Below are positions 16,374 through 22,984 of a stretch of 22,984 nucleotides of DNA, one piece after another. The position numbers were made by a program, and so were the translations under genes. The first letter of the stretch is position 1. Every line of letters begins with the position of its first letter. The stretch is from Burkholderiaceae bacterium (GTDB taxonomy: Bacteria > Pseudomonadota > Gammaproteobacteria > Burkholderiales > Burkholderiaceae). Below the pieces are notes generated by a model. The model made no database searches, was not told where the DNA came from, and was given only the letters and a program-made list of their open reading frames with translations. The stretch lies in assembly GCA_947380285.1 (NCBI GenBank), contig CANCQD010000026.1:1-22984 (forward strand). The letters are read 5' to 3'.

Positions 16374-17282
16374 ATGCTCAATGAAGAACTGACACTACGA
16401 AAGTTAGAAATTCTGTGTTCTTTTGTGCGCACTGGAAGTCTTTCCAGAACAGCAGAGGAATTGCATTTAAGTTCAGTCAGCATTCATAAAGCCTTGCATT
16501 CCCTAGAATCAGGGATTGGTTGCCCACTCTTTGTAAAAGAAGGGCGGCAACTAAAGTCTTTGCCAGCCGCCATTTACTTGGCAGAGGCCAGCGCAGATTT
16601 ATTGGCGGATGTAGATCGCATTCTGAAAAAGACGCGAGCTAAATCAGGGGTTGAGATTGGGCAAATCCGCTTAGGCTCAATGTACTCTTTAACTGCCAAT
16701 ATTATTCCGCGGATCATTATGGGTACCAAAATTCGCAGGCCTGACTTAGATATTGATTTATATCTGGGATCTAATGAGGATTTGATGAAGAGACTCGGCG
16801 AGGGAAATGTAGACGCAGTAGTCATGGCAGTTCCCATCAGAGATCTTCCGGAGGGTGTCCAGGTAGTCCCTCTTTTAGAGGACCAGTTGTTTTTAGCCTC
16901 TTCAAAAAACAATAAGCCAGCTGAAGCCAATATTGATTTATCCCAATACCAAAATGAGAAATTTTTGACCCTGCAAGATGGTTTTGCCACCACCTCAGGG
17001 TTTTATGAGGCTTTCCAGCTGGCTGGATTTAGCCCCAATGTTGTAATGAAGGTGGGGGATATCTTTTCTCTTATGAATATGGTCTCAGGTGACCTGGGGA
17101 GATCTTTGCTGCCTGGTCGGGTGATGGCTTTGATGGGCGATGCCATTGAATTTACCCCCTTATTGCCAAAATATCAGGTGACACAACGTATTGGCTTAAT
17201 GTACCTCCAGGCTAATGAATCTAACCCCAATATCCTCGCTCTAGCGGCTGAAACCCGCATGTTGCATCGCAATACTAGTTAA
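16374..17282 (+). CDS. LysR-family regulator, probable malonate-utilisation regulator
   Basis: 302-residue LysR protein: winged helix-turn-helix at residues 7-66 (LTLRKLEILCSFVRTGSLSR, then ELHLSSVSIHKALHSLES) and an effector domain from about 95. It resembles MdcR-type malonate regulators and lies directly upstream, on the same strand, of malonyl-CoA decarboxylase, a Bug binding protein and malonyl-CoA synthetase. Control of those genes, with malonate or malonyl-CoA as effector, is inferred. A perfect 17-bp palindrome in the following 138-bp gap is a candidate binding site. Same-strand placement is less usual than the divergent LysR layout. It starts 30 bp after lgt with no terminator evident, so some read-through expression is possible. 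Confidence 0.82.
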   Translation: MLNEELTLRKLEILCSFVRTGSLSRTAEELHLSSVSIHKALHSLESGIGCPLFVKEGRQLKSLPAAIYLAEASADLLADVDRILKKTRAKSGVEIGQIRLGSMYSLTANIIPRIIMGTKIRRPDLDIDLYLGSNEDLMKRLGEGNVDAVVMAVPIRDLPEGVQVVPLLEDQLFLASSKNNKPAEANIDLSQYQNEKFLTLQDGFATTSGFYEAFQLAGFSPNVVMKVGDIFSLMNMVSGDLGRSLLPGRVMALMGDAIEFTPLLPKYQVTQRIGLMYLQANESNPNILALAAETRMLHRNTS

Positions 17283-17308
17283 GCAGCCCGAGATAAGTTG
17301 GTTTAATA

Positions 17309-17325
17309 ATTAACTTAAAGTTAAT
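17309..17325 (+). promoter_or_regulatory. Candidate LysR operator before malonyl-CoA decarboxylase
   Basis: ATTAACTT-A-AAGTTAAT is a perfect 8+1+8 palindrome that satisfies the T-N11-A LysR consensus. Downstream, TTGATT (17345-17350) and TATACA (17366-17371) form a rough sigma-70 pair with a short 15-bp spacer. That would put the palindrome just upstream of -35, a classical activator position. Confidence 0.45.
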
Positions 17326-17420
17326 GAAAATGCACTTTAATTAATTGATTTGGTGTTTACTCGGCTATACATTAAGCTTGAATCCTTCTTCCTTTGGGGT
17401 GAATTCTTTGAGAGATCTAC

Positions 17421-18725
17421 ATGCTTGAAAAGCTAGCAAAAGCCCGTTACTTTTCCCGCGTTACAGGCGCGGTCAACCGACTCATTTCTGAGCGTGGTGA
17501 ATCCAATGCCGTCAGTATGGCTGACGATGTAATTCACAACTATCGCAAACTCTCCAAAGACCAGCACGCCAAATTTTTTAATTTTCTATTTGAAAAGCTC
17601 AATCCTGATGCTGCTGCAGTAATGGCCGCTGCACAAAATTTCTCGGCAGAAGCTAGCGCTCGCAACTACATTAAATTGCAACGTGTGACTGAGCCCCCAA
17701 GGCAAGAATTGTTTCGTCGTCTTAATCGTGCAACCAATGGAACAGCTGCGCTTGTAGGTATGCGCCGCGATCTTTTGCAATTGCTTGATAAACAGCCTGA
17801 GCTTACTGCGGTTGATTTTGACTTGCGTCACCTCTTATCCTCTTGGTTTAACCCAGGATTTTTGAAGATGCATCGGGTGGATTGGAAATCGCCTGCGGAG
17901 GTTTTAGAAAAGCTCATTCAACACGAAGCTGTGCATGCAATTGATGGCTGGGATGACCTGCGCCGCCGCTTACAGCCTGATCGTAGATGTTTTGCATTTT
18001 TTCATCCGCAACTTCCAAATGAGCCATTGATATTCGTTGAAGTAGCGCTTTTGCCAGAAATCCCCGCTGTGATTACTCCTTTGGTGGATAAGAAGGCGGA
18101 GACCGTTCATCAAACTTCACAATATAAAGTGGCTGCTTTTTATTCTATTAGCAACTGCGAGCCAGGCTTGCGTGGTGTTTCCATGGGTAACTTCCTGATT
18201 AAGCGAGTTGCCGAACAGTTGCATGCTGAGTTTCCTAGCCTCAAAACCTTTGTAACCTTGTCACCAATCCCAGGATTTATTGATTGGATCGCCGCTGGTG
18301 CTGATATTGGCGGAGAAAAGACGGGGACCCAACTGAAGCCTGCAGTACGCACTGCTCGTGATCATTCCTTGGAGGTCCTTGGATTGGCCAAACGTTCGTG
18401 GACCGAGCGCTTAAGTTCTGGCTGGCATCCTGACAACGCTACCGAAAAAGAAAAGACTGCATTAATGTGCTTGGCAAGTATTTATCTAGGATTAGGCTCT
18501 GCTGGTCGTAACGGCAATCCAGTTGCGAAGTTTCATCTAGGTAACGGCGCTAAATTGCATCAAATTAATTGGGCTGGAGATTTATCCCGCAAGGGTTTAA
18601 GGCAGTCAGCCTGCTTGATGGTCAACTATTTATATGATCTTTCCTCCGTTGAGGAAAACCATGAGCGCTTTACTCAGGGGGAAATTGATTATTCACGAGC
18701 TGTTGGCAGATTAATGCAGGCCTAG
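17421..18725 (+). CDS. matA: Malonyl-CoA decarboxylase
   Basis: Converts malonyl-CoA to acetyl-CoA and CO2, the second step of malonate use. The 434-residue protein has the helical N-terminal domain and the GNAT-like C-terminal catalytic domain of the family. AAFYSISNCEPGLRGVSMGN and FVTLSPIPGF (S281 within it) and KFHLGNGA (H372) are the conserved blocks; S281 and H372 are my candidates for the Ser/His pair described for human MCD. Bacterial relatives are of similar length (Rhizobium MatA about 460). It is first of three co-directional genes after the LysR regulator. The ribosome binding site is weak (GAGAG). Confidence 0.92.
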   Translation: MLEKLAKARYFSRVTGAVNRLISERGESNAVSMADDVIHNYRKLSKDQHAKFFNFLFEKLNPDAAAVMAAAQNFSAEASARNYIKLQRVTEPPRQELFRRLNRATNGTAALVGMRRDLLQLLDKQPELTAVDFDLRHLLSSWFNPGFLKMHRVDWKSPAEVLEKLIQHEAVHAIDGWDDLRRRLQPDRRCFAFFHPQLPNEPLIFVEVALLPEIPAVITPLVDKKAETVHQTSQYKVAAFYSISNCEPGLRGVSMGNFLIKRVAEQLHAEFPSLKTFVTLSPIPGFIDWIAAGADIGGEKTGTQLKPAVRTARDHSLEVLGLAKRSWTERLSSGWHPDNATEKEKTALMCLASIYLGLGSAGRNGNPVAKFHLGNGAKLHQINWAGDLSRKGLRQSACLMVNYLYDLSSVEENHERFTQGEIDYSRAVGRLMQA

Positions 18726-18896
18726 CAATATATTTGGGAGGAGATGCCTTAAAGCAGAATCCAAAGAGATTCACTTTAGGGTCTAATGTATGACTGGGCG
18801 CTAAGATCCAGGCAGTAATTTGATCGATAAGTAGCATTAAATAATTAATATTAATAATGAATTTAAAGCCATGAATATTGGCTAGTGGAGGAGACA
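18726..18896 (+). other. Intergenic region between matA and the Bug gene
   Basis: No gene is seen. It contains GGGAGGAG at 18736-18743 with only a two-codon frame behind it (ATG CCT TAA), and a perfect 12-bp palindrome ATTAATATTAAT at 18844-18855 in an AT-rich stretch. The true ribosome binding site of the next gene, GGAGGAG, is at 18887-18893. A separate promoter for the Bug gene is possible but not convincing. Confidence 0.4.
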
Positions 18897-19883
18897 ATGA
18901 TGTTTAATCAATTAAGCCTGTCAGCAATCATTAAGAGAGCTGCCTTTCTGTTTTTCGCCGTACCTTTGGTGGTGATGGCTCAAGAATGGCCAAATAAGCC
19001 GATCACAGTAGTTGTGCCATTTCCAGCTGGAGGTGGAACAGATGCCTTCGCCAGACCTTTGGCTGCACAACTGACCAAGCAACTCGGTAAACAAATCATT
19101 ATTGATAACCGTGGCGGTGCTGGCGGTACGCTAGGTGCTTCTATTGCAGCTAAGGCTGCGCCAGATGGCTACACATTCTTTATGGGTGCTGCGCATCATG
19201 CAATCGCGCCGGCGATGTATCCAAACTTAGATTACGACATAGAAAAAAGTTTTATCCCTGTTGCTATGGTGGCGAATCCACCCCAGGTGATTGTTGTTAA
19301 TCCTAAAAATGTGCAGGTGAAAAACTTAAAAGAATTTATCGAGCTTCTCAAAAAGAATCCAGGTAAGTTTAATTACGCAAGTGCTGGTAATGGTTCCTCG
19401 CATCATTTGGCTGCAGAGCAGTTCAAGATGCTGACAAAAACGTTTATCACCCACATTCCCTATCGTGGAGCTGGCCCGGCTATGCAAGACCTTATTGCGG
19501 GCCAGGTAGATGTCGAGTTTGACGGTTTGGGTTCATCTGCTGCGCAAATCAAAAACGGTTCTATCGTAGCAATCGCAGTAGCTTCTCAAAAGCGCGCCCC
19601 TGGATTTCCGGATGTGCCTACTGCTGCAGAATCTGGTTTAGTAGGTTATGAGGTTTCTACTTGGTATGGATTGTTTGCCCCCAAAGGAACTCCACAACCG
19701 ATCATTGATAGGATGATTGTAGAAGTTCAAAAAGCAATTAACACTCCAGAGTTAAAAACGATTTGGACTAACAATGGTTCAGATACGCCTAATTTATCGG
19801 GTCCTGCTTTCGGCAAATTTGTAAATGCGGATATCAAGCGTTGGGCTGCTGTTGCCAAGGCTTCTGGCGCTAAATTAGATTAA
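18897..19883 (+). CDS. Bug/TctC-family tripartite tricarboxylate transporter substrate-binding protein
   Basis: Periplasmic solute-binding protein of the large betaproteobacterial Bug family, here probably for malonate or a related carboxylate by context. Residues 1-28 are a signal peptide (KRAAFLFFAVPLVVMA, cleavage before QEWPNKPI). The mature part shows the diagnostic PITVVVPFPAGGGTDAFARP, IDNRGGAGGTLGA and HIPYRGAGPAMQDLIAGQVD motifs. From ATG 18897 it has 328 residues; the GTG at 18885 lies at the edge of the strong GGAGGAG ribosome binding site and is unlikely. It sits between matA and matB. No TctA or TctB membrane partners are in the window, so it must pair with subunits elsewhere or act as a sensor. 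The ligand is inferred. Confidence 0.88.
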   Translation: MMFNQLSLSAIIKRAAFLFFAVPLVVMAQEWPNKPITVVVPFPAGGGTDAFARPLAAQLTKQLGKQIIIDNRGGAGGTLGASIAAKAAPDGYTFFMGAAHHAIAPAMYPNLDYDIEKSFIPVAMVANPPQVIVVNPKNVQVKNLKEFIELLKKNPGKFNYASAGNGSSHHLAAEQFKMLTKTFITHIPYRGAGPAMQDLIAGQVDVEFDGLGSSAAQIKNGSIVAIAVASQKRAPGFPDVPTAAESGLVGYEVSTWYGLFAPKGTPQPIIDRMIVEVQKAINTPELKTIWTNNGSDTPNLSGPAFGKFVNADIKRWAAVAKASGAKLD

Positions 19884-19922
19884 TTTTTTTATTAAACATT
19901 ACCCCTTGGGTTTGAGGTTCGA

Positions 19923-21446
19923 ATGAATTTATATTCACTATTGGAAAAAGGTTTTCCAAAAGACAAAAAAGCGTGTGCTCTTGAGACGCATGATGGTCTC
20001 TATTACTCCTGGGGTGATCTAGAAGCTGCAACAGCCAAGCTTTCAAATTTACTTGCCAGTCTTAAGCTTCCTAGAGGAGCTAGGGTTGCAGTACAGGTTG
20101 AGAAGTCTCCTGAAGCGCTTTTTCTTTATCTGGCCACCATTCGTGCGGGCTATGTATATTTGCCGCTCAATACCGCTTATCAATCTGCCGAAATCCAGTA
20201 CTTTTTAGAAAATGCTGAGCCAGCAGTGGTTGTATGCAGTAGCAAGAATCTCTCCTGGTTATCTGCAGTAGCTTCCAAAGCGGGTACGAAGCATGTCTTT
20301 ACCTTGGATGAGAACCGGACAGGCACTTTATTGGACCGCGCAGCTAACCTGAGCGATAAATTCAAAACAGTCCCTGCAAAAGACGATGATCTTGCAGCAA
20401 TTCTGTATACCTCTGGTACAACTGGTCGTAGTAAAGGTGCAATGCTGACCCATAAAAACTTGGGTAGCAATGCACAAGTGTTGCAAAAGTTCTGGGGTTG
20501 GAAAAAAGGCGATGTCCTATTACATGCTTTGCCGATATTCCACGTTCATGGACTGTTTGTGGCAGCGCATGGCGCATTGATTAATGGCAGCAAAATGATT
20601 TGGTTGCCGCGTTTAGATACAGCGCAGCTTCTCAAGCATATGCCACAGTCCACAGTGATGATGGGTGTACCTACATTCTATGTACGTCTATTGGCTGACA
20701 AAGGATTTACTAAAAAAGTAGCAAGCAATATGCGCCTATTTGTTTCTGGCTCAGCTCCTCTACTGACGGAAACATTTAACACTTTCAAAGAAGTGATTGG
20801 CCAACCGATTCTTGAGCGTTATGGCATGAGTGAGACGGTAATGTTGGTGTCCAATCCATACAAAGGTAAGCGCGTAGGCGGGTCTGTTGGTCTGCCATTG
20901 CCTGGCGTTAAGGTGCGTGTAGTTAATGAAGATAACAAGCCATGCAAAGTAAACGAGATTGGCAGTATTCAAGTGAAGGGTCCGAATATATTTGCAGGCT
21001 ACTGGCGTATGCCTGAGAAGACTGCCGAAGAATTTACAAAAGACGGCTGGTTTAAAACTGGTGATGTCGGCCGTTGGGGTGGGGATGCCAATGGCGGCAA
21101 GGCTCCCAAGGATTACTTGTGCATTGTTGGTCGTAGCAAGGATTTAATTATCTCGGGTGGCTACAACGTCTATCCTAAAGAAATCGAGAGTTTTATCGAT
21201 GACATGCCAGGCGTGGATGAGAGTGCCGTGATTGGTATTCCGCATCCTGACTTTGGTGAGGCAGTGATGGCAGTGGTAGTGCCAAAGGCCGGAGCGAAGT
21301 TAAATGCAGAGGGGATGATCGCTACTCTGAAAACACAGATTGCGAACTTTAAGATTCCTAAGCGTGTCGAGATTGTTACTGATTTGCCTCGTAATGCCAT
21401 GGGTAAGGTGCAAAAGAATATTTTGCGTCAGCAGTACACCGCTTAA
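19923..21446 (+). CDS. matB: Malonyl-CoA synthetase (malonate-CoA ligase)
   Basis: ATP-dependent acyl-adenylate enzyme that activates malonate to malonyl-CoA. The 507 residues contain the P-loop YTSGTTGRSKG (162-172), LPIFHVHGLFVA, FVSGSAPLL, the adenine-binding RYGMSET, GRSKDLIISGGYNVYPKEIE, and the catalytic lysine K495 in RNAMGKVQKN. The SNPYKGKRVGGSVGLPLPG segment after RYGMSET resembles MatB rather than acetyl- or long-chain-acyl-CoA synthetases. Context (matA two genes upstream) supports this. It follows the Bug gene by 39 bp with a GAGG ribosome binding site 6 nt before the ATG. Its stop directly abuts the stop of the convergent TauE gene. Substrate is inferred with good confidence. 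Confidence 0.9.
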   Translation: MNLYSLLEKGFPKDKKACALETHDGLYYSWGDLEAATAKLSNLLASLKLPRGARVAVQVEKSPEALFLYLATIRAGYVYLPLNTAYQSAEIQYFLENAEPAVVVCSSKNLSWLSAVASKAGTKHVFTLDENRTGTLLDRAANLSDKFKTVPAKDDDLAAILYTSGTTGRSKGAMLTHKNLGSNAQVLQKFWGWKKGDVLLHALPIFHVHGLFVAAHGALINGSKMIWLPRLDTAQLLKHMPQSTVMMGVPTFYVRLLADKGFTKKVASNMRLFVSGSAPLLTETFNTFKEVIGQPILERYGMSETVMLVSNPYKGKRVGGSVGLPLPGVKVRVVNEDNKPCKVNEIGSIQVKGPNIFAGYWRMPEKTAEEFTKDGWFKTGDVGRWGGDANGGKAPKDYLCIVGRSKDLIISGGYNVYPKEIESFIDDMPGVDESAVIGIPHPDFGEAVMAVVVPKAGAKLNAEGMIATLKTQIANFKIPKRVEIVTDLPRNAMGKVQKNILRQQYTA

Positions 21447-22265
21447 TTAAAAACCAAATGCCTTGCGGCTTTCATTAAACATGAAGGCTGCAAGGAAAAA
21501 CAGCAGGATGCCAAAAACGCGTTTGAGTTGTGCAATATTGAGTTTTCTGGCCATCTTGGCACCTAAGGGTGCAGTAAAGATGCTTACCGACACAATACAA
21601 GCGACCGCTGGTAAATAAATAAACCCTAAAGAACCTGCTGGTAGATTCGGGTTACCCCAACTGCCATACATATAGCCAATCGTTGCAGCAGCAGCAATTG
21701 GAAAGCCTAAGCCTGATGAGGTAGCCATTGCTGTGTGAGGCTTAACATTGCACCAAAGCATAAAGGGTACGGTAATAAAGGCTCCGCCCGCTCCGACTAA
21801 ACTTGCCAGCGCCCCCGAAAATGTTCCAAAAGAAAATAATCCAACTGCATTTGGTAATTCTCTGCCTGCCTTGGGTTTCTTATTGAGCAGCATCTGAATT
21901 GATGTGTAGACAATGAAAACAGCAAAGAAGAGCGACAACCAGGAAGTTTTTAGTGCTTCGAATAATTCACTGCCACCTATCAGCCCGCCAAAAACCATTC
22001 CCGGACTTAAGGATGCAACTAGCTTCCAATCAATTGAGCTGTGTTTGTGATGCGCCCAAATTGCAGAGGTCGTAGTAAATAAAATCGTGGCCATTCCGGT
22101 GGCGATCGCCATATGGACGATGACTTCTTGACTAAAGCCGAGATGATTAAACACCAGAATCATGAAGGGAACCAAGATCATCCCGCCACCGATACCCAAT
22201 AGACCAGCTAAGTAACCGGAGATGCCACCACACAACATGAGCATCAAGATATCACTTAGTAACAT
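21447..22265 (-). CDS. TauE/SafE-family membrane permease
   Basis: 272-residue membrane protein with about eight hydrophobic segments and the two-fold repeated glycine-rich motifs of the family: GYLAGLLGIGGGMILVPFMI near the N-terminus and GALASLVGAGGAFITVPFML in the second half. Members export sulfite, sulfoacetate or other small anions, or take up some organic acids; the substrate here is unknown. It lies downstream of zapA and 6S RNA on the same strand, its ATG just after the 6S 3' end, so its ribosome binding site (GGGGAA) is within the 6S sequence. It converges on matB with no gap. A role in malonate traffic is only a positional guess. Confidence 0.85.
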   Translation of the reverse strand: MLLSDILMLMLCGGISGYLAGLLGIGGGMILVPFMILVFNHLGFSQEVIVHMAIATGMATILFTTTSAIWAHHKHSSIDWKLVASLSPGMVFGGLIGGSELFEALKTSWLSLFFAVFIVYTSIQMLLNKKPKAGRELPNAVGLFSFGTFSGALASLVGAGGAFITVPFMLWCNVKPHTAMATSSGLGFPIAAAATIGYMYGSWGNPNLPAGSLGFIYLPAVACIVSVSIFTAPLGAKMARKLNIAQLKRVFGILLFFLAAFMFNESRKAFGF

Positions 22266-22268
22266 GAA

Positions 22269-22482
22269 TTCCCCGCCTTGGCCGCTAGGCCGTCATCCTG
22301 AACCCTAAGGTTCAAGGTGGAACGGCTACTCTGCTTTGGGTGCATTAAGAGGTTCAGGGAGTGACCAAGTCTAAGTTGGCACTGTGAACTTGCAAAACGC
22401 TCACGCCCGCAAGGTAAAGATCGTTCCTGATGCTTGCGCATCGGTTCAAGGAACTATTGGCCTTGGCGAACCAGGCAGGGAA
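22269..22482 (-). ncRNA. ssrS: 6S RNA
   Basis: Regulatory RNA that mimics an open promoter and binds sigma-70 RNA polymerase in stationary phase. On the minus strand the 3' part holds CACCTTGAACCTTAGGGTTC and then GACGGCCTAGCGGC, matching the E. coli CACCTTGAACCAAGGGTTC...ACAGCCTGCGGCGGC region. The 5' part, CTGCCTGGTTCGCCAAG followed by GTTCCTTGAACCGATG, aligns with CTGAGATGTTCGCAAG...CCCCTGAGCCGATA. The ends close as CCCTGCC with GGCGGGG. It lies immediately downstream of zapA, as in E. coli. The 5' end overlaps the last 35 or so bases of zapA. Exact ends are estimated; about 214 nt is longer than the E. coli 184. Confidence 0.88.
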
Positions 22483-22799
22483 AGGGTTTGCATCAAGGCA
22501 TCTACTTGATCCTCGAGCGCGCGAATTTCACCCTGTAGACGAGTGACTTCATCGGAGCTCATATTAGATGAGGTGCCTTGTTGTGATTGATTTTTTTGCA
22601 AAGTAATGAGGTCGCCAGCAATTTTGAGGGCTGCCATCATGCTCGCTCTCTCAATGCTGCGGTTACCACCATTGATAGCCAGTTGAATCTGTTCGTCTAC
22701 CAAGACGCATGCTGCCCTTAATAGCGGCTCATGCTCAGCACTAGTCGCTAAGGTGATTTTTTGGCCGGCGATACTTACTTCAATGCGTTGTTGGCTCAT
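22446..22799 (-). CDS. zapA: Cell division protein ZapA
   Basis: Promotes FtsZ filament bundling at the division ring. With the ATG at 22797-22799 the protein starts MSQQRIEVSIAGQKITLATS and has 117 residues; an in-frame ATG two codons earlier is possible. The globular N-terminal head (LLRAACVLVDEQIQ...GNRSIERASMMAALKIAGDL) is followed by a coiled coil at about 65-105 (VTRLQGEIRALEDQVDALMQ). It overlaps the end of the upstream coiled-coil gene by about 20 bp, so they are probably translationally coupled. 6S RNA begins within its last codons. Confidence 0.93.
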   Translation of the reverse strand: MSQQRIEVSIAGQKITLATSAEHEPLLRAACVLVDEQIQLAINGGNRSIERASMMAALKIAGDLITLQKNQSQQGTSSNMSSDEVTRLQGEIRALEDQVDALMQTLSLPGSPRPIVP

Positions 22800-22984
22800 T
22801 ATCATCTTCTAGAGTATTTGGCGGAACAACTTCGCCAAGTAGATTTAATTGTCGACCATCACTCTGTTCTGGCAGGCGACTTAAGATATGTTGAATACGC
22901 TTTTGCGCATCTTCAATCTTATTTTCTTGTAATGCGCGATCTTGGGCAAGATTTTTTACGGCGTCCTGAATCAAGGAAATTTTT
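22780..22984 (-). CDS. Small coiled-coil protein upstream of zapA (5' end outside window)
   Basis: The visible 68 codons read through the window edge (frame open at 22983), so the gene is partial. The helical, charged heptad-like stretch QDRALQENKIEDAQKRIQHI is followed by a short linker, LNLLGEVVPPN, and an acidic end. A TTG at 22972-22974 is available but is more likely internal. Small coiled-coil ORFs paired with zapA are common in betaproteobacteria and are often called ZapB-like or TIGR02449-like; that relation is a suggestion from position and character only. It overlaps zapA by about 20 bp. Confidence 0.6.
   Translation of the reverse strand, partial: KISLIQDAVKNLAQDRALQENKIEDAQKRIQHILSRLPEQSDGRQLNLLGEVVPPNTLEDDNEPTTH

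Noticed and set aside
22972..22974. TTG as the true start of the coiled-coil gene upstream of zapA
   Set aside because: The frame stays open to the window edge and no ribosome binding site precedes the TTG, so the gene more likely begins outside the window.
1..22984. CRISPR array, insertion sequence or complete prophage
   Set aside because: No regularly spaced repeats, no transposase and no phage structural genes were seen; the only mobile trace is the integrase fragment.

Overview
The window looks like a chromosomal segment of a betaproteobacterium of the Burkholderiaceae, most likely Polynucleobacter or a close relative. The pointers are the moderate GC content, the protein sequences, a malonate-utilisation set with a Bug-type binding protein, divergent lptFG / pepA-holC, and zapA followed by 6S RNA. 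The genus is inferred from recognition, not from a search. Nearly all of it is ordinary core genome. The only clearly accessory stretch is about 8.8-9.96 kb.

Layout. (1) 25-1788 (+): msbA, lipid A flippase. (2) 1810-8494 (-): eight genes read yebC > purD > hemF > nadD > rsfS > rlmH > maf > rng, with gaps mostly under 50 bp, so probably one long transcription unit joining housekeeping functions: translation, purine, haem and NAD synthesis, ribosome silencing and modification, nucleotide sanitation and RNA processing. (3) 8637-8721 (+): tRNA-Leu(CAA) with a downstream terminator. (4) 8792-9960: a scar next to that tRNA gene. It holds a broken P4-type integrase N-terminus, an open reading frame ending in a Cys4 zinc ribbon, and an apparently intact HigBA toxin-antitoxin pair with a repeat-rich operator region. 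(5) 10011-13281 (-): cysB, lptG, lptF. (6) 13440-16343 (+): pepA, holC, lgt; pepA is preceded by unusual short leader reading frames. (7) 16374-21446 (+): malonate cluster of LysR regulator, malonyl-CoA decarboxylase, TctC/Bug binding protein and malonyl-CoA synthetase. (8) 21447-22984 (-): partial coiled-coil gene > zapA > 6S RNA > TauE/SafE permease.

How they work together. MsbA, LptF and LptG serve lipopolysaccharide export. NadD, HemF and PurD make cofactors and purines. MatB activates malonate to malonyl-CoA and MatA decarboxylates it to acetyl-CoA, presumably under the adjacent LysR protein, which has a perfect palindrome in front of matA. HigBA stands alone beside the dead integrase, as expected for the residue of an integrated element.

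I found no clearly novel large system. The most unusual signals are the chained leader ORFs with a perfect Shine-Dalgarno sequence before pepA, the multi-copy operator array before higB, the zinc-ribbon frame fused to integrase debris, and the 6S RNA whose 3' strand contains the ribosome binding site of the next gene.
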